Source of the DNA: Bacteroidota bacterium
GTDB lineage: Bacteria > Bacteroidota > Ignavibacteria > Palsa-1295
Length of the DNA: 64,000 nucleotides
NCBI GenBank assembly: GCA_021324685.1
Contig: JAJPIQ010000043.1
Coordinates: forward strand, 1 to 64,000
Direction of reading: 5' to 3'
Position numbers and translations under genes: made by a program
Notes under the pieces: model-generated
Seen by the model: the letters and a program-made list of their open reading frames with translations, nothing else
Databases searched by the model: none
Told to the model about the DNA's origin: nothing
Shown: piece after piece, positions 38,816-48,612 of the stretch
Numbering within the stretch: the stretch's first letter is position 1
How the letters are laid out: each line of letters opens with the position of its first letter

Positions 38816-40690
38816 TTAGTCCTTTCTTCCCACAATTTGCACTTCGACGCGGCGGTTCTTGGCAAGATTGTTCGGATCGAGCGGCTGCGATTTGCCGAAT
38901 CCCTGCACGAGTGCAATCTGCTCTTTGGGTACCCCCTGACTCAGCAAGTAATCGGCGACCGCCTTCGCGCGGTTCTGTGAAAGTTCCATGTTGTGCGCCT
39001 CGGATCCCGTGGAGTCGGTATGCCCGTTAATTTCGAAGCGCACTTCGGGATTTTCCTTTACCTGGCGAATGAAGTCCGGGAACTTCGCCCGTTCTTCCGG
39101 CGTGATGTCATATTTATCGACATCGAAAAAGACCATAAATCCTTTCACCGCTTCCGGCGTAAGCCGAATTTCTTTCTCGATCGAGATCAATTTTTCGCGT
39201 GCGGCAGGAACGTCGATCTTGTCCTCATACGGCTGGTAATCGGGGACCGTCGTCGAAATACGATAAGAAATAAGCGGATTGACATTGAACGAATAGGCGC
39301 CCGTCTGCGGGTCGGTTTGGACGGTCACCGGTGCGGCGCCGCCGGCAAGTTGTTCCAGCGTTACGGTAGCTTTCAGCGGCTGTTTATTATAGGAATTGAT
39401 CACATGCCCATAGATGCGCGCGTGTGAAGGCGTCAGCGAAATATCCTGCGTAAGGACGGGCTGCGCATCGCTGCCCGGCGCCTGGATTTCGAGCGCATTC
39501 GAAACGTAGTTCTGCGCGCCGACGGTGATATGCACTAAGCTTCCGGCGAGTACCTTTACGCTATATTCTTTTCCCGACGATTCATTCGGGATCGATTCTC
39601 CGCCGTTTGAAAAGGCGATCGCGATCTCCGGCGTGCTCGTGATCGGCTGGCTCGTTTCTGCATCCAGGATTCGACCCGTCAGAGTAACGTATTTCGGTTT
39701 TGGCGGAGCCGGCTGCACGTATTCCCGATACAGATCGAAGGACCCCTCTCCACCGGGCCGATCGCTGGAAAAATAGACGGCATCTTCACTGGGCGGTACG
39801 TAAAAGAACAGCTCGTCGTACTTCGAATTGACTGCCGCGCCTAAGTTTTTCGGTTCCGTCCATTCGTTTTCGCCGGTCCGCCGCGTAACGTAAATGTCGT
39901 ACCCTCCCTGCGCGCCGGGTCCGCGGTTCGACGCAAAATAGAGCGTTTGATTGTCTCGTGCGATGTAGGGCGACATTTCATCGCCACCGGTATTGAAACT
40001 TACATTCACGGGATCGCTCCACGTCCCTTCAGCGGTCCTGGTACACATATAGATATCGATGCCGCCATGGCCGCCCTTGCGGTCGCTCGCAAAAAAGAGG
40101 AGCTGCCCGTCCTGGCTAATGCACGGCTGCCCCTCCCACCATTCGGTATTGATCGGTTTGCCGAGCGGGACCAGATGGCTCAGCGTACCATCGATCAGTT
40201 CCCCCTGATAGATATCGCACGATTGCAGGATCGCATCCGGCCGGTTACAGACACCGACCACCGCCGTTACGCCATCGCCCGCGACCGACAAGGAACTGAT
40301 ATTTTCTTTTGCGGGAAGTTCAGCAAAGACCTGCGGCTCGCTCCAGTGGGATGCATGATCGCTCGCACTCTCGGCCGGCAAGCGCTTCGAAACGTACAGT
40401 ACCTGCTTGCCGGAACGGGAACTCGTAAAATAGATCGAACCGTCCGCAGGCGAGATAAAAGCCGTCGCATCGTCACCTTTGGAATTGATCGTTTTCAACT
40501 CTTCGGTGCGAAGATCGTCTTTCGCGGCGGTCAGGACCTTGCTCGTGCTGGTATCCGATGCGGATTGCGCATACAACGGTGCCCAGGCAGCCACCGCTGC
40601 GAGCAGGAACGCAATGAATTTAAAAATCCGAAAGGGGCGGACAGACAGCACTTTAGAAGCGCGGCGTCCTAAGAACAGCTTAACTGACAT
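38816..40690 (-). CDS. OmpA-family protein with PD40 repeats
   Basis: 624 aa; DGSIYFTSSRSGKQVLYVSKR, LYFASNRGPGAQGGYDIYVTRR; C-terminal EINGHTDSTGSEAHNMELSQNRAKAVADYLLSQGV. Confidence 0.92.
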   Translation of the reverse strand: MSVKLFLGRRASKVLSVRPFRIFKFIAFLLAAVAAWAPLYAQSASDTSTSKVLTAAKDDLRTEELKTINSKGDDATAFISPADGSIYFTSSRSGKQVLYVSKRLPAESASDHASHWSEPQVFAELPAKENISSLSVAGDGVTAVVGVCNRPDAILQSCDIYQGELIDGTLSHLVPLGKPINTEWWEGQPCISQDGQLLFFASDRKGGHGGIDIYMCTRTAEGTWSDPVNVSFNTGGDEMSPYIARDNQTLYFASNRGPGAQGGYDIYVTRRTGENEWTEPKNLGAAVNSKYDELFFYVPPSEDAVYFSSDRPGGEGSFDLYREYVQPAPPKPKYVTLTGRILDAETSQPITSTPEIAIAFSNGGESIPNESSGKEYSVKVLAGSLVHITVGAQNYVSNALEIQAPGSDAQPVLTQDISLTPSHARIYGHVINSYNKQPLKATVTLEQLAGGAAPVTVQTDPQTGAYSFNVNPLISYRISTTVPDYQPYEDKIDVPAAREKLISIEKEIRLTPEAVKGFMVFFDVDKYDITPEERAKFPDFIRQVKENPEVRFEINGHTDSTGSEAHNMELSQNRAKAVADYLLSQGVPKEQIALVQGFGKSQPLDPNNLAKNRRVEVQIVGRKD

Positions 40691-40861
40691 CGATAGCGAT
40701 CGCGGTAGTCCATGAAGAACAACACTCAGCGCCAGGCGGGGCGAAGCACATCATGGATGATGACTGGAGCTGAATGCAGCACTCTGATACACTTCGAACA
40801 TTCCGGCGCGGAATGCTCAAAACATGCGCAGTATAACAACGAGCGAATAAAAGCGTTTCGA

Positions 40862-41530
40862 TTATCCTCCGGACGTCCGCTTCCGTTTTATGACCTTTCC
40901 CGGCTGAGAAGGCTTTCCGCGGGAGACAAATTCATTGCCTTCGATAAAAAATCGCCATGGATATTCCTGCGCCACATTGATCCCAATACGCGTGGTCACG
41001 GCGATCTGTGAAATGGGAACCGACTTCCCCATTGTGATAAAAAGCGTGTCGCTCTCGATAAGATCGATCGCATTCTGCTCCCGCGTCAGGCCGAACGCCT
41101 GACACACACGGCCCGGCCCACTCGTAAGTTCACGGTCTGTTCTCGCTTTTGGGCGCAGCCTCCGCATGGTCTCGATGCCCTTGACGGGCTCCACGGCGCG
41201 GACGAGCACGGCTTCGGCAGCACCTTCAACATTCGTTGAAATATTGAAGCAATAGTGCATTCCGTAGGTAAAATAAACGTAGGAAAAGCCCCCTTCGCGA
41301 AACAGGATCGCATTGCGCGGCGTCTTGCCGCGAAACGCATGGCACGCCGCGTCGCCAACGCCATAGGCTTCCGTCTCGACGATTTTTCCGATCCGTTCAT
41401 CACCGTCCACCACATAGTGCAGGTACGAACCGAGAATTTTTTTTGCTACTACGGGACTCGGCTGAAGAAAAAAGGACCGAGGATAACGCTTTCCGGAAAC
41501 ACTCACGTCAATTTCTCCAGGCCTTGACAA
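40862..41530 (-). CDS. mpg: DNA-3-methyladenine glycosylase (AAG/MPG family)
   Basis: 222 aa; GRIVETEAY-like KIVETEAYGVGDAACHAFRGKTPRNAILF, VYFTYGMHYCFNISTN, LVRAVEP, LTSGPGRVCQAFGL. Confidence 0.93.
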   Translation of the reverse strand: MSRPGEIDVSVSGKRYPRSFFLQPSPVVAKKILGSYLHYVVDGDERIGKIVETEAYGVGDAACHAFRGKTPRNAILFREGGFSYVYFTYGMHYCFNISTNVEGAAEAVLVRAVEPVKGIETMRRLRPKARTDRELTSGPGRVCQAFGLTREQNAIDLIESDTLFITMGKSVPISQIAVTTRIGINVAQEYPWRFFIEGNEFVSRGKPSQPGKVIKRKRTSGG

Positions 41531-42251
41531 AACGGTTTTTCTTCGGGTCCCAGATGAGGCCGTACCAATAATCGCGGCTGTGAAAGACGCTGTACATGAC
41601 GCGCGGCTCCCGAAAAAGTTCTGCCGCTTCGTTCGAATGTGGTGGGATGTCGGCCGGGATGACTCGCTTCATCATATCCGAAAAATCGTTCGAATCGACC
41701 ACCTCGAAATTCTCATTTGCGAAGAACACGGTGACGATCATACGAAGGCGCTTCAGCTTCACACTATCCGTCAAATGGTCCATGGTGTCGAAATAGCCCC
41801 CGGCAAGCCACGAATCCTCGAACAATGTTTTCTTTCCGCTTTTGATCGTAAACGTGAGCCGTGTGTCGTCCACGCGTTTGGGAACATATCCTGAAAGCCG
41901 CAGGACTTCCGGTTTGCCATCGTTCGTCAAGTCGATTTCACGCTGAGTGGCAAGCTGGTGAGTCCGCTCGAACCGGCGCTCTTCTTCCAGGCGCAAAACA
42001 CGTTCGAGTGAATCGGCTTTGAGCAACGAGTCCATATACTGTTCGGCAACATGCAGGGAATCCACCGCGGCAGACGGGCCGGCGGAAACATGAGTCTGCT
42101 GCGCGCGCACCGTAAGGGGAAAATATATACTCGGAAGTATGAAATACGAAAGAAGAACGATGAACGTGGTTCGGACCAAAATTTTAGGAGTAAATCGAGA
42201 ATTTAATTTCACATCAGCAAAATCAGCGTAATCGAGGTTTAGCTTTTCCAT
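41508..42251 (-). CDS. Hypothetical exported protein
   Basis: 247 aa; overlaps both neighbours by a few bases (operon). Confidence 0.6.
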   Translation of the reverse strand: MEKLNLDYADFADVKLNSRFTPKILVRTTFIVLLSYFILPSIYFPLTVRAQQTHVSAGPSAAVDSLHVAEQYMDSLLKADSLERVLRLEEERRFERTHQLATQREIDLTNDGKPEVLRLSGYVPKRVDDTRLTFTIKSGKKTLFEDSWLAGGYFDTMDHLTDSVKLKRLRMIVTVFFANENFEVVDSNDFSDMMKRVIPADIPPHSNEAAELFREPRVMYSVFHSRDYWYGLIWDPKKNRFVKAWRN

Positions 42252-43129
42252 ACAATGACAAAACCTTTTTTCGATGGAAGCCAGGCGATGCCTTTCGAGC
42301 CGCGATCGCCGACATAATAATTGAACATCAATTCGCCGGAGCGCATCAGTTCCACCATTGCTGAAGATTTAGGCTGTACGTCCTGCCAATGGGACCAGTC
42401 CTGATAGGCCAGCGAGTCCGTATGCACAAACGCGCTGGGAAGGAAAAACCGATTGAGCTCCGTCCGGACGATCTCGTGACGCTCATCGTCCGTCAGTTCC
42501 GGGCGGCTTTTGAAGTAGACCGAAAGCGGCCACGCATCGCGATAGCGGATCGTGTCACGACGGGTGATTTCGAAGATTAGCGAGTCCCGGTAAATATCGG
42601 GACCCGTACGGATCAGACGCAGGCGGTCGGGATCGTTTTGGTTCTGCATATCGGCTGTACGCTGGCGCTCGAAGTGCCGTGCGGTGTCCGCCGCCTGCCA
42701 GGCGTCGATGTCATCGCCTTCGCCTTCTTCATCGACGCCATTCGGGCCGACCCAATAGAGCGTGTAATCTCCAATGCCGATCGTCGGCGGATATCGATAG
42801 ACGATCTTTTCCGCCCGCGTCCCGATCGCAATGAAATAGCCTTTTCCATTATCGTTACGGAAGAGATCGATGGGGTCGATCTGCGTCGGGAAATAATTTC
42901 GGATAGAATCGTAGAGATGCGCTTCGTTCGTTTCGGGATAGTGGTGTTTCGCTTCATAAAAATTATGAAGCCCCTGCTGGATTTGCGCCATGACGTCCCG
43001 CGCCGTGAGCACCGACTCCCGGCTTTTGGCGGAAACGTCGATCTCGCGAAAGCCGACATCCCGGCAGCCGATGGCACAGACAGAAAAAAGGAAAAGAGCG
43101 GCCGCGGGCCACAGAAAACGGAATCGCAT
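42239..43129 (-). CDS. Lipoprotein with type II secretion pseudopilin (GspG)-like globular region
   Basis: 296 aa; signal ending LFSVCAIGC; IQQGLHNFYEAKHHYPETNE...IDPIDLFRNDNGKGYFIA...YTLYWVGPNGVDEEGEGDDI. Confidence 0.55.
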   Translation of the reverse strand: MRFRFLWPAAALFLFSVCAIGCRDVGFREIDVSAKSRESVLTARDVMAQIQQGLHNFYEAKHHYPETNEAHLYDSIRNYFPTQIDPIDLFRNDNGKGYFIAIGTRAEKIVYRYPPTIGIGDYTLYWVGPNGVDEEGEGDDIDAWQAADTARHFERQRTADMQNQNDPDRLRLIRTGPDIYRDSLIFEITRRDTIRYRDAWPLSVYFKSRPELTDDERHEIVRTELNRFFLPSAFVHTDSLAYQDWSHWQDVQPKSSAMVELMRSGELMFNYYVGDRGSKGIAWLPSKKGFVIVWKS

Positions 43130-43159
43130 TACGGGTTCAAACGCTTTTGATGCAGCGAA

Positions 43160-44119
43160 TCATTTCGGGCCAACGATGAACGGGCACAGGGCCGACTCCC
43201 TTCCGGAATTCACACGCGCGAAAAAGAGCCCGCTCGAAAAAATGGGTAACGGTATTTTCGTTTCTCCGGTAACAAGTGACCTTCGATAGACAACACTTCC
43301 GACTTCATTCCATATTTCGAGGATGGAGGGTCCCTGACTTGTAACGTCGGCTTCGTTCGAAAAGCCGTCGTTCACCACACGAACCGTTAGCTGCGGAAGG
43401 CTGGGAATGGAATGAACGGCATCGGTACAAAGGCCAAAATAATCGCATAGGACGCGGGTGAGGAAAAGGTCGTAATAGGAATCGATGATCTGTTCGTCTG
43501 CATGATGCACGACCGCACGAAGCGAACGGTCGGATGGTATCCACGCAAAAATATAATTTTCATCCGCGGTTGCAAACAGAACTGGAGAAATATTGCCATT
43601 CGGGAAATAATCGCCGTCCAATCCAAAGGGATCTTGTTGCCACGAAGTATCAATCCCTTTAGTAAACTCGGAATCAACGCCATGAACTGCATAATAAGAA
43701 ACTGCCACAGCATCTTGTGCTTCAAACTGTAATCCCAGGAACCGCCATAACGTATCGGACACAAGTGTGTCGGGGTATTCAAAGCCACTTAAGAAAAATC
43801 CGCCTTGGGCATAGAGTTTTCCGCCATTTTTTAGATAGTCGATAAGCCTGAACTTGTCTTCAATTGAAATACTATCGGTGGGTACTTCATTTCTACCATC
43901 GACAAAAAAAAGTATTGCATCGTATTGCGACAGGTGCGCAGGGAATGAAGACATCGAATCGATAGTACCCGCGTAAATATGCGGCAATAGTGCTTCAACT
44001 CTATCTTCGTTTCTCCAGACAGAATCTCGCACAATCAATATCTTCCCTTTGAACCCCTGGCTTCGCGCGACGGTGAGTGAAACGAAGAGCGTTAGGAGGA
44101 CCGGAAAAATCCGCTTCAT
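43160..44119 (-). CDS. Secreted protein with Por/T9SS-like C-terminal tail
   Basis: Signal peptide MKRIFPVLLTLFVSLTVARS; C-terminus LEIWNEVGSVVYRRSLVTGETKIPLPIFSSGLFFARVNSG. Confidence 0.65.
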   Translation of the reverse strand: MKRIFPVLLTLFVSLTVARSQGFKGKILIVRDSVWRNEDRVEALLPHIYAGTIDSMSSFPAHLSQYDAILFFVDGRNEVPTDSISIEDKFRLIDYLKNGGKLYAQGGFFLSGFEYPDTLVSDTLWRFLGLQFEAQDAVAVSYYAVHGVDSEFTKGIDTSWQQDPFGLDGDYFPNGNISPVLFATADENYIFAWIPSDRSLRAVVHHADEQIIDSYYDLFLTRVLCDYFGLCTDAVHSIPSLPQLTVRVVNDGFSNEADVTSQGPSILEIWNEVGSVVYRRSLVTGETKIPLPIFSSGLFFARVNSGRESALCPFIVGPK

Positions 44120-44232
44120 ACAAAACTCCATACGCCATGGGCTGAAGCCCACAGCAATAAAAGCGCGCCAACGAGTAACGAGCCTTGCGCTCGTTACTCA
44201 CTCACTTCGGTAGTCAGACCGGGATCTACCCG

Positions 44233-44595
44233 TTACCAGCGTTTTCCGCCGCGGTCGCCACGATCGCCTCCGCGGTCACCCCCGCGTCCGCCACCACCGC
44301 CGCCGCCGCGATATCCGCCACGACCGCCGCCTCCGCCACGATTTTCGCGCTGCTCCATCGGGCGCGCTTCATTGACGGTGAGCGTGCGCCCGCCAAGCTC
44401 GGCCTGGTTCAGCTCCTCGATGGCTTTCTTCGCGGCTTCGTTGTCGTTCATCTCGACAAATCCGAAACCCTTGCTTCGCCCGGAATCGCGATCGGTAATG
44501 ACCTTCGCGCTGGCGACTTCGCCATAGGTCGAAAAAATCTGAGCGAGCTGACTGTCATCCGTTTGATACGGAAGACCTCCTACATAAATCCTCAT
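44233..44595 (-). CDS. RRM RNA-binding protein with Gly/Arg-rich tail
   Basis: 120 aa; RIYVGGLPYQTDDSQLAQIFSTYGEVASAKVITDRDSGRSKGFGFVEM (RNP1/RNP2); GGGGGRGGYRGGGGGGGRGG tail. Confidence 0.95.
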   Translation of the reverse strand: MRIYVGGLPYQTDDSQLAQIFSTYGEVASAKVITDRDSGRSKGFGFVEMNDNEAAKKAIEELNQAELGGRTLTVNEARPMEQRENRGGGGGRGGYRGGGGGGGRGGDRGGDRGDRGGKRW

Positions 44596-44759
44596 GAATT
44601 GACCAAAAAGATATGAAACAAAACGTTACGCTTCGAGCTTAGGAAACGGGGAACGAAATCGAGTGTCCGCACAGTCCCGCCCGGAAGAACGCGTTCGCGT
44701 CCCCGATGGCCGGCCCAATCCGATACAAAAACTTCTGATATCCACGAAACACACAACCT

Positions 44760-44788
44760 CAAAGGTAGCATGAATTCATGATTTCAAA
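44760..44788 (-). promoter_or_regulatory. Bacteroidetes-type promoter for the RRM gene with palindromic spacer
   Basis: Minus strand TTTG-17 nt-TACCTTTG (TTTG/TAnnTTTG); spacer contains perfect palindrome CATGAATTCATG (44769-44780). Confidence 0.6.
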
Positions 44789-44953
44789 TGCCAGAAAAGC
44801 ATAAAAGGTTCTATGAGGTCGCCTCCGGGAGGGCATTGCAACCCGCTCCGGGAGCGACCCGAAGAAGGGCAAAAGCACGCCGAAGAATGCGAAAGGGCCG
44901 AGCGATCGTGGAAAATCGTCCGGCCCTTCCCTTTGCTTCCTGCTTTTGGGGGA

Positions 44954-46684
44954 CTATCTTTGGAGCATTAATCGCTTCGAACTTGTACCCAACGGCGTAC
45001 TGATCCGAACGATATACGCACCGTTTGCCACGGGTGCTCCACCCGAGCGCCCATCCCAGGTCAGACTGCCCTGAGCGGCCTCGCGGAACACACGGTTTCC
45101 AAGTACATCGTAGATCTCGATCGTAGAAGGACCTTCGGGTACGCCGATCGTGACTTCATCGCGCGCCGGATTCGGCGACAGCGTGAAATCGATGACGGGA
45201 GTGGTTTTGGGTTCCGAAACACCTTCGGTAACCGGCGGCAGGCGATGAGCAATCACGTTATACGTCAGGGTCGAACTCGAGGTGTGCTCTTCCTTCGGGT
45301 GCGATTGCTGGACCGTGTACGTGAGCGTCATCGTCAGGTCATACGTTCCGGTGTCCGGCGCTTCGAGCGTCATCAGGAGCTCTTGCGAAGTTGCCCCGGC
45401 CGCGAGCGAGTCGTAGATATAAATCCCATCGTCGTACGGGGGGAATGAAACTCGCACGTTCGTATCCGCCGCGGTCGCCCCGAGATGCTCGAGCAGGAGG
45501 GCATTACTGCCCGCGTTATGAATAAAAATGGCATGGCGCGTTTTTTCGGCGTGTGCCGTGATGCTCAGGGAATTCGTTCCCGGTGGAACATCCAGGGTGA
45601 TGGAATCGACGACCGGAATGCTGACGCTACCCGAAAGCGCGACTCGGACCGGATCGCAGGAGACGCCGTCCACGCTCGTGCCGTACACTTCGGCCTCGAA
45701 CGTACCATAATAATTATCGCTTGCCGCCGGGCTGGGAACCGAATAGGAAACATACACGACCACGCTCGAATCGCGCTCCAGCACGAGTGGGAATTGCGGC
45801 GATGTGATCGCAAATTCGTCCGTATCACCTACGATCTGCGCACCGTCAAGGTAGATCGACGAATCGGTCGTGTTCGTGAGCAGGAACGAGGAAGAAACAG
45901 TTTGCCCTTCGGACGCAGAGACATCAACCGTCCCAGCTACGGTCACGCACCGTGAGTCGAGCGGACTCCGTCGGCCATAAAGATCCGCCATAATGGAATC
46001 GGTGGTATTACCAAGGCGATAATAGATCCAGAGCTGGCCGGAAAGGCTGGAGTCCGAAGCGGTCGCAAGCGCACAGAGTTCACCTAAGCTCCAGGCCGAA
46101 TTTCCGGGAACAAACGTTGGAAGCGACGCAACGTTTTTGAGCGACCACTGCGTCCCGGGTGCCGGATCGTCGATCAAAACGATATTCGTGATCCAGATCG
46201 TATCGATATCTTTGTTGTACAGCCCGAAATTCTGGCATTCTTCAACGCCGGAACGAAGGCTGTCATAGTTCGACGTGTTAATTTCAGGTCCATAATGGCT
46301 GATCGGAACCCCAATGAGTTGAACATGAACCGTATTGCTATCGCCCACAACGGTCAGCTCACCGAAGGCATCCGTCCCACTGCTCGCATTATATCGAACG
46401 CGGATGGTCGTAACACCGAGAAATTGTACGACGGAGTCCGACACGAGCGAAAATTCGGAATTCCCGGAAAGCGAAATGTGGATCGTTCCCGCCGGAAGTT
46501 TCGCGTTAGAATCGAGTCCGTCCGAGATCCAGACATAACCATCGCTCGAGGTTCCGACTCGGGCGCTCATCCCAAGGCTGTCCGGTCCGGAAATCACATA
46601 CCCGTAGCCTTGCGACGTCAGTCCCACGCAGAGTGCCGCAGTAAGAACGAAAGCGAAGACGAAGGGCTTCATAGCAAGTCTCAT
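44954..46684 (-). CDS. Secreted protein with ASH/choice-of-anchor-like repeats and Por/T9SS sorting tail
   Basis: Signal peptide MRLAMKPFVFAFVLTAALCVGLTSQGYG; C-terminus LSPNPARDEVTIGVPEGPSTIEIYDVLGNRVFREAAQGSLTWDGRSGGAPVANGAYIVRIS. Confidence 0.82.
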   Translation of the reverse strand: MRLAMKPFVFAFVLTAALCVGLTSQGYGYVISGPDSLGMSARVGTSSDGYVWISDGLDSNAKLPAGTIHISLSGNSEFSLVSDSVVQFLGVTTIRVRYNASSGTDAFGELTVVGDSNTVHVQLIGVPISHYGPEINTSNYDSLRSGVEECQNFGLYNKDIDTIWITNIVLIDDPAPGTQWSLKNVASLPTFVPGNSAWSLGELCALATASDSSLSGQLWIYYRLGNTTDSIMADLYGRRSPLDSRCVTVAGTVDVSASEGQTVSSSFLLTNTTDSSIYLDGAQIVGDTDEFAITSPQFPLVLERDSSVVVYVSYSVPSPAASDNYYGTFEAEVYGTSVDGVSCDPVRVALSGSVSIPVVDSITLDVPPGTNSLSITAHAEKTRHAIFIHNAGSNALLLEHLGATAADTNVRVSFPPYDDGIYIYDSLAAGATSQELLMTLEAPDTGTYDLTMTLTYTVQQSHPKEEHTSSSTLTYNVIAHRLPPVTEGVSEPKTTPVIDFTLSPNPARDEVTIGVPEGPSTIEIYDVLGNRVFREAAQGSLTWDGRSGGAPVANGAYIVRISTPLGTSSKRLMLQR

Positions 46685-46993
46685 AAATGTTCCTTTCGAA
46701 GTAATGTAAAAGACGCGAATGGAAGGAGTTTCCCATTTGGTCACTCCGAAAACCCGTACGCAAAGCGAAAGTTACCGATCGGTACTACTCAATTTTTACT
46801 CAGAAGCAGACTCAATGCACGAATGAGCCCTCAATAAAATAATTAGAAAATCTTCCAAAACTAAGGAAGTACCCAAATGCTGTGCGCATTTTTTTCGACC
46901 CTGAAAGAAGCCAGATCGTGTATTTTGCGTCATAAACGCCGGTTCTTGAATCCTTGCTACGCGGCGAGCGTATGAAAGGTCTATTTTGCCTCC

Positions 46994-48217
46994 ATGTTCG
47001 TCCAGTTCGGTAATAGTATTGCGATGGCTTTTCACTCGCTCGCGAGCAATAAAACGCGTGCGCTGCTTACGATGCTGGGCATTATTATCGGGGTCGCTTC
47101 GGTGATCACAATGACGGCGATCGGCGAAGGCGCGGCACAGGCTGTTTCCGCGCAGATCAATTCGATGGGCAGTAACCTGTTGCAGATCGATCCCGGCCCG
47201 ACGCTATCTGGCGGGATCTCTTCCGGGGCCGGCGGCAGCATTCGGCTGACGGAAAGCGATGCCGAGGCAATTAAGCAATCGAGTTTCCTCACTGCCATAG
47301 CGCCTTCCGTCGACACCCGCGCCCAGGTGGTGGCAGGCAATGCAAATTGGCAGACCCGGATCACCGGATCGACACCGGCAATCATGAGCATTCGAAATTA
47401 CGTCGTCGATCGCGGAAGCATGTTTACGGAGACCGATGCGCGGTTGGGAACAAGAGTATGTCTTCTGGGAAAGACCGTCGCCGATAATCTTTTCGATCCC
47501 GTTACGGATCCGATCGGTCAGCAAATTCGGATTAAGGGGATCCCCTTTACCGTCATCGGTCTGCTCAAGCCGAAAGGTTCCAATGCGTTCGGCCAGGACC
47601 AGGACGATAATATTCTTGCTCCGCTGGTGACCGTCCAGCGCCGTGTAATGGGCATTACCTGGCTCGAAGATATCTTCGCCAGCACCGCTTCGACGGCCGT
47701 TACCGAGCAGGCCATTGAGGATGTCACGCAAATACTCCGGATTCAACACAGGACCCAACTCGGCGCGAACCAGGACTTTCGTGTCCGCTCGCAAGTCGAA
47801 ATGGCACAAGCTTCGGAGGCCGCGAGCACGGCAATGACGGACTTGCTGAGCATGGCGGCGGTCGTCTCGCTGATCGTGGGGGGAATCGGAATTATGAATA
47901 TCATGCTCGTGACCGTCACGGAGCGAACCCGTGAGATCGGAATTCGAAAATCGATCGGGGCGAAGCCACTCAACATCCTCCTTCAGTTCCTGACCGAAGC
48001 AATAACGTTAAGCCTGATGGGCGGTATTATCGGCGTCCTCGTCGGTTATCTGGCAAGCATGGTGGTGTCGATGCAGAACGGCTGGTCCCTCATCATTTCG
48101 GCGCAGGCCGTTGGCCTTTCGTTCTGTGCGGCGACGGCGGTCGGAATGTTTTTCGGCTGGTATCCGGCCCGAAAAGCTGCCCGGCTGAATCCGATCGAGG
48201 CCTTACGATACGAATGA
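46994..48217 (+). CDS. MacB/FtsX-type ABC transporter permease
   Basis: 407 aa; SNKTRALLTMLGIIIGVASVITMTAIGEGA, GGIGIMNIMLVTVTERTREIGIRKSIGA, GWYPARKAARLNPIEALRYE. Confidence 0.93.
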   Translation: MFVQFGNSIAMAFHSLASNKTRALLTMLGIIIGVASVITMTAIGEGAAQAVSAQINSMGSNLLQIDPGPTLSGGISSGAGGSIRLTESDAEAIKQSSFLTAIAPSVDTRAQVVAGNANWQTRITGSTPAIMSIRNYVVDRGSMFTETDARLGTRVCLLGKTVADNLFDPVTDPIGQQIRIKGIPFTVIGLLKPKGSNAFGQDQDDNILAPLVTVQRRVMGITWLEDIFASTASTAVTEQAIEDVTQILRIQHRTQLGANQDFRVRSQVEMAQASEAASTAMTDLLSMAAVVSLIVGGIGIMNIMLVTVTERTREIGIRKSIGAKPLNILLQFLTEAITLSLMGGIIGVLVGYLASMVVSMQNGWSLIISAQAVGLSFCAATAVGMFFGWYPARKAARLNPIEALRYE

Positions 48218-48378
48218 TCAGCGTTCCAGAAGTCTTGTTTTTAGGAACTGCTTTTTAGCAACGTCGATGACTTTGCGGTCACTTATCTTGGGGTATGTGT
48301 GTTCCACCCGCACAATTTGCCCCGACCGAGGGGTTATAATTTCCCTATTTTGAGGGAATTGGACTAAAAGAAGCAATT

Positions 48379-48576
48379 TTGATGAAACCAAGTAAGATCA
48401 CGATCGATACGAAAGAAGCGCTCAACCGCTTAGCTCACCCGACTTTTTTCGACCACCTCGAGCGCCAGGCCGCCTTTGAAATCGTTATGCGCAGCGGAAA
48501 TCAAAGCCAGAAAGCCAGCGCCCAACAGGCCGTCTCCATGTGGCCCATCGAAGGCCTCAAGAAAACAGCGGCCTAA
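48379..48576 (+). CDS. Small hypothetical protein
   Basis: 65 aa; intergenic, upstream dyads and a TATTTTG element; ends in a short tandem repeat. Confidence 0.45.
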   Translation: MMKPSKITIDTKEALNRLAHPTFFDHLERQAAFEIVMRSGNQSQKASAQQAVSMWPIEGLKKTAA

Positions 48577-48612
48577 CCCGATTAGCGGCCTAAAGCCGAT
48601 TAGGGCCTAAAC
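48556..48612. repeat. Short degenerate tandem repeat (17-18 bp) duplicating the 3' end of the 65-aa ORF
   Basis: AGCGGCCTAACCCGATT / AGCGGCCTAAAGCCGATT / AGGGCCTAAACCGG. Confidence 0.7.

Noticed and set aside
40712-41011. 99-aa ORF with repeated GAECS
   Set aside because: Runs antisense into mpg and is probably chance; the DNA has only a short CATTCC-GGCGC-GGAATG dyad.
44788-45003. 71-aa plus-strand ORF
   Set aside because: Arg-rich, runs into the 3' end of the opposing sorting-domain gene over a hairpin region; no supporting evidence.
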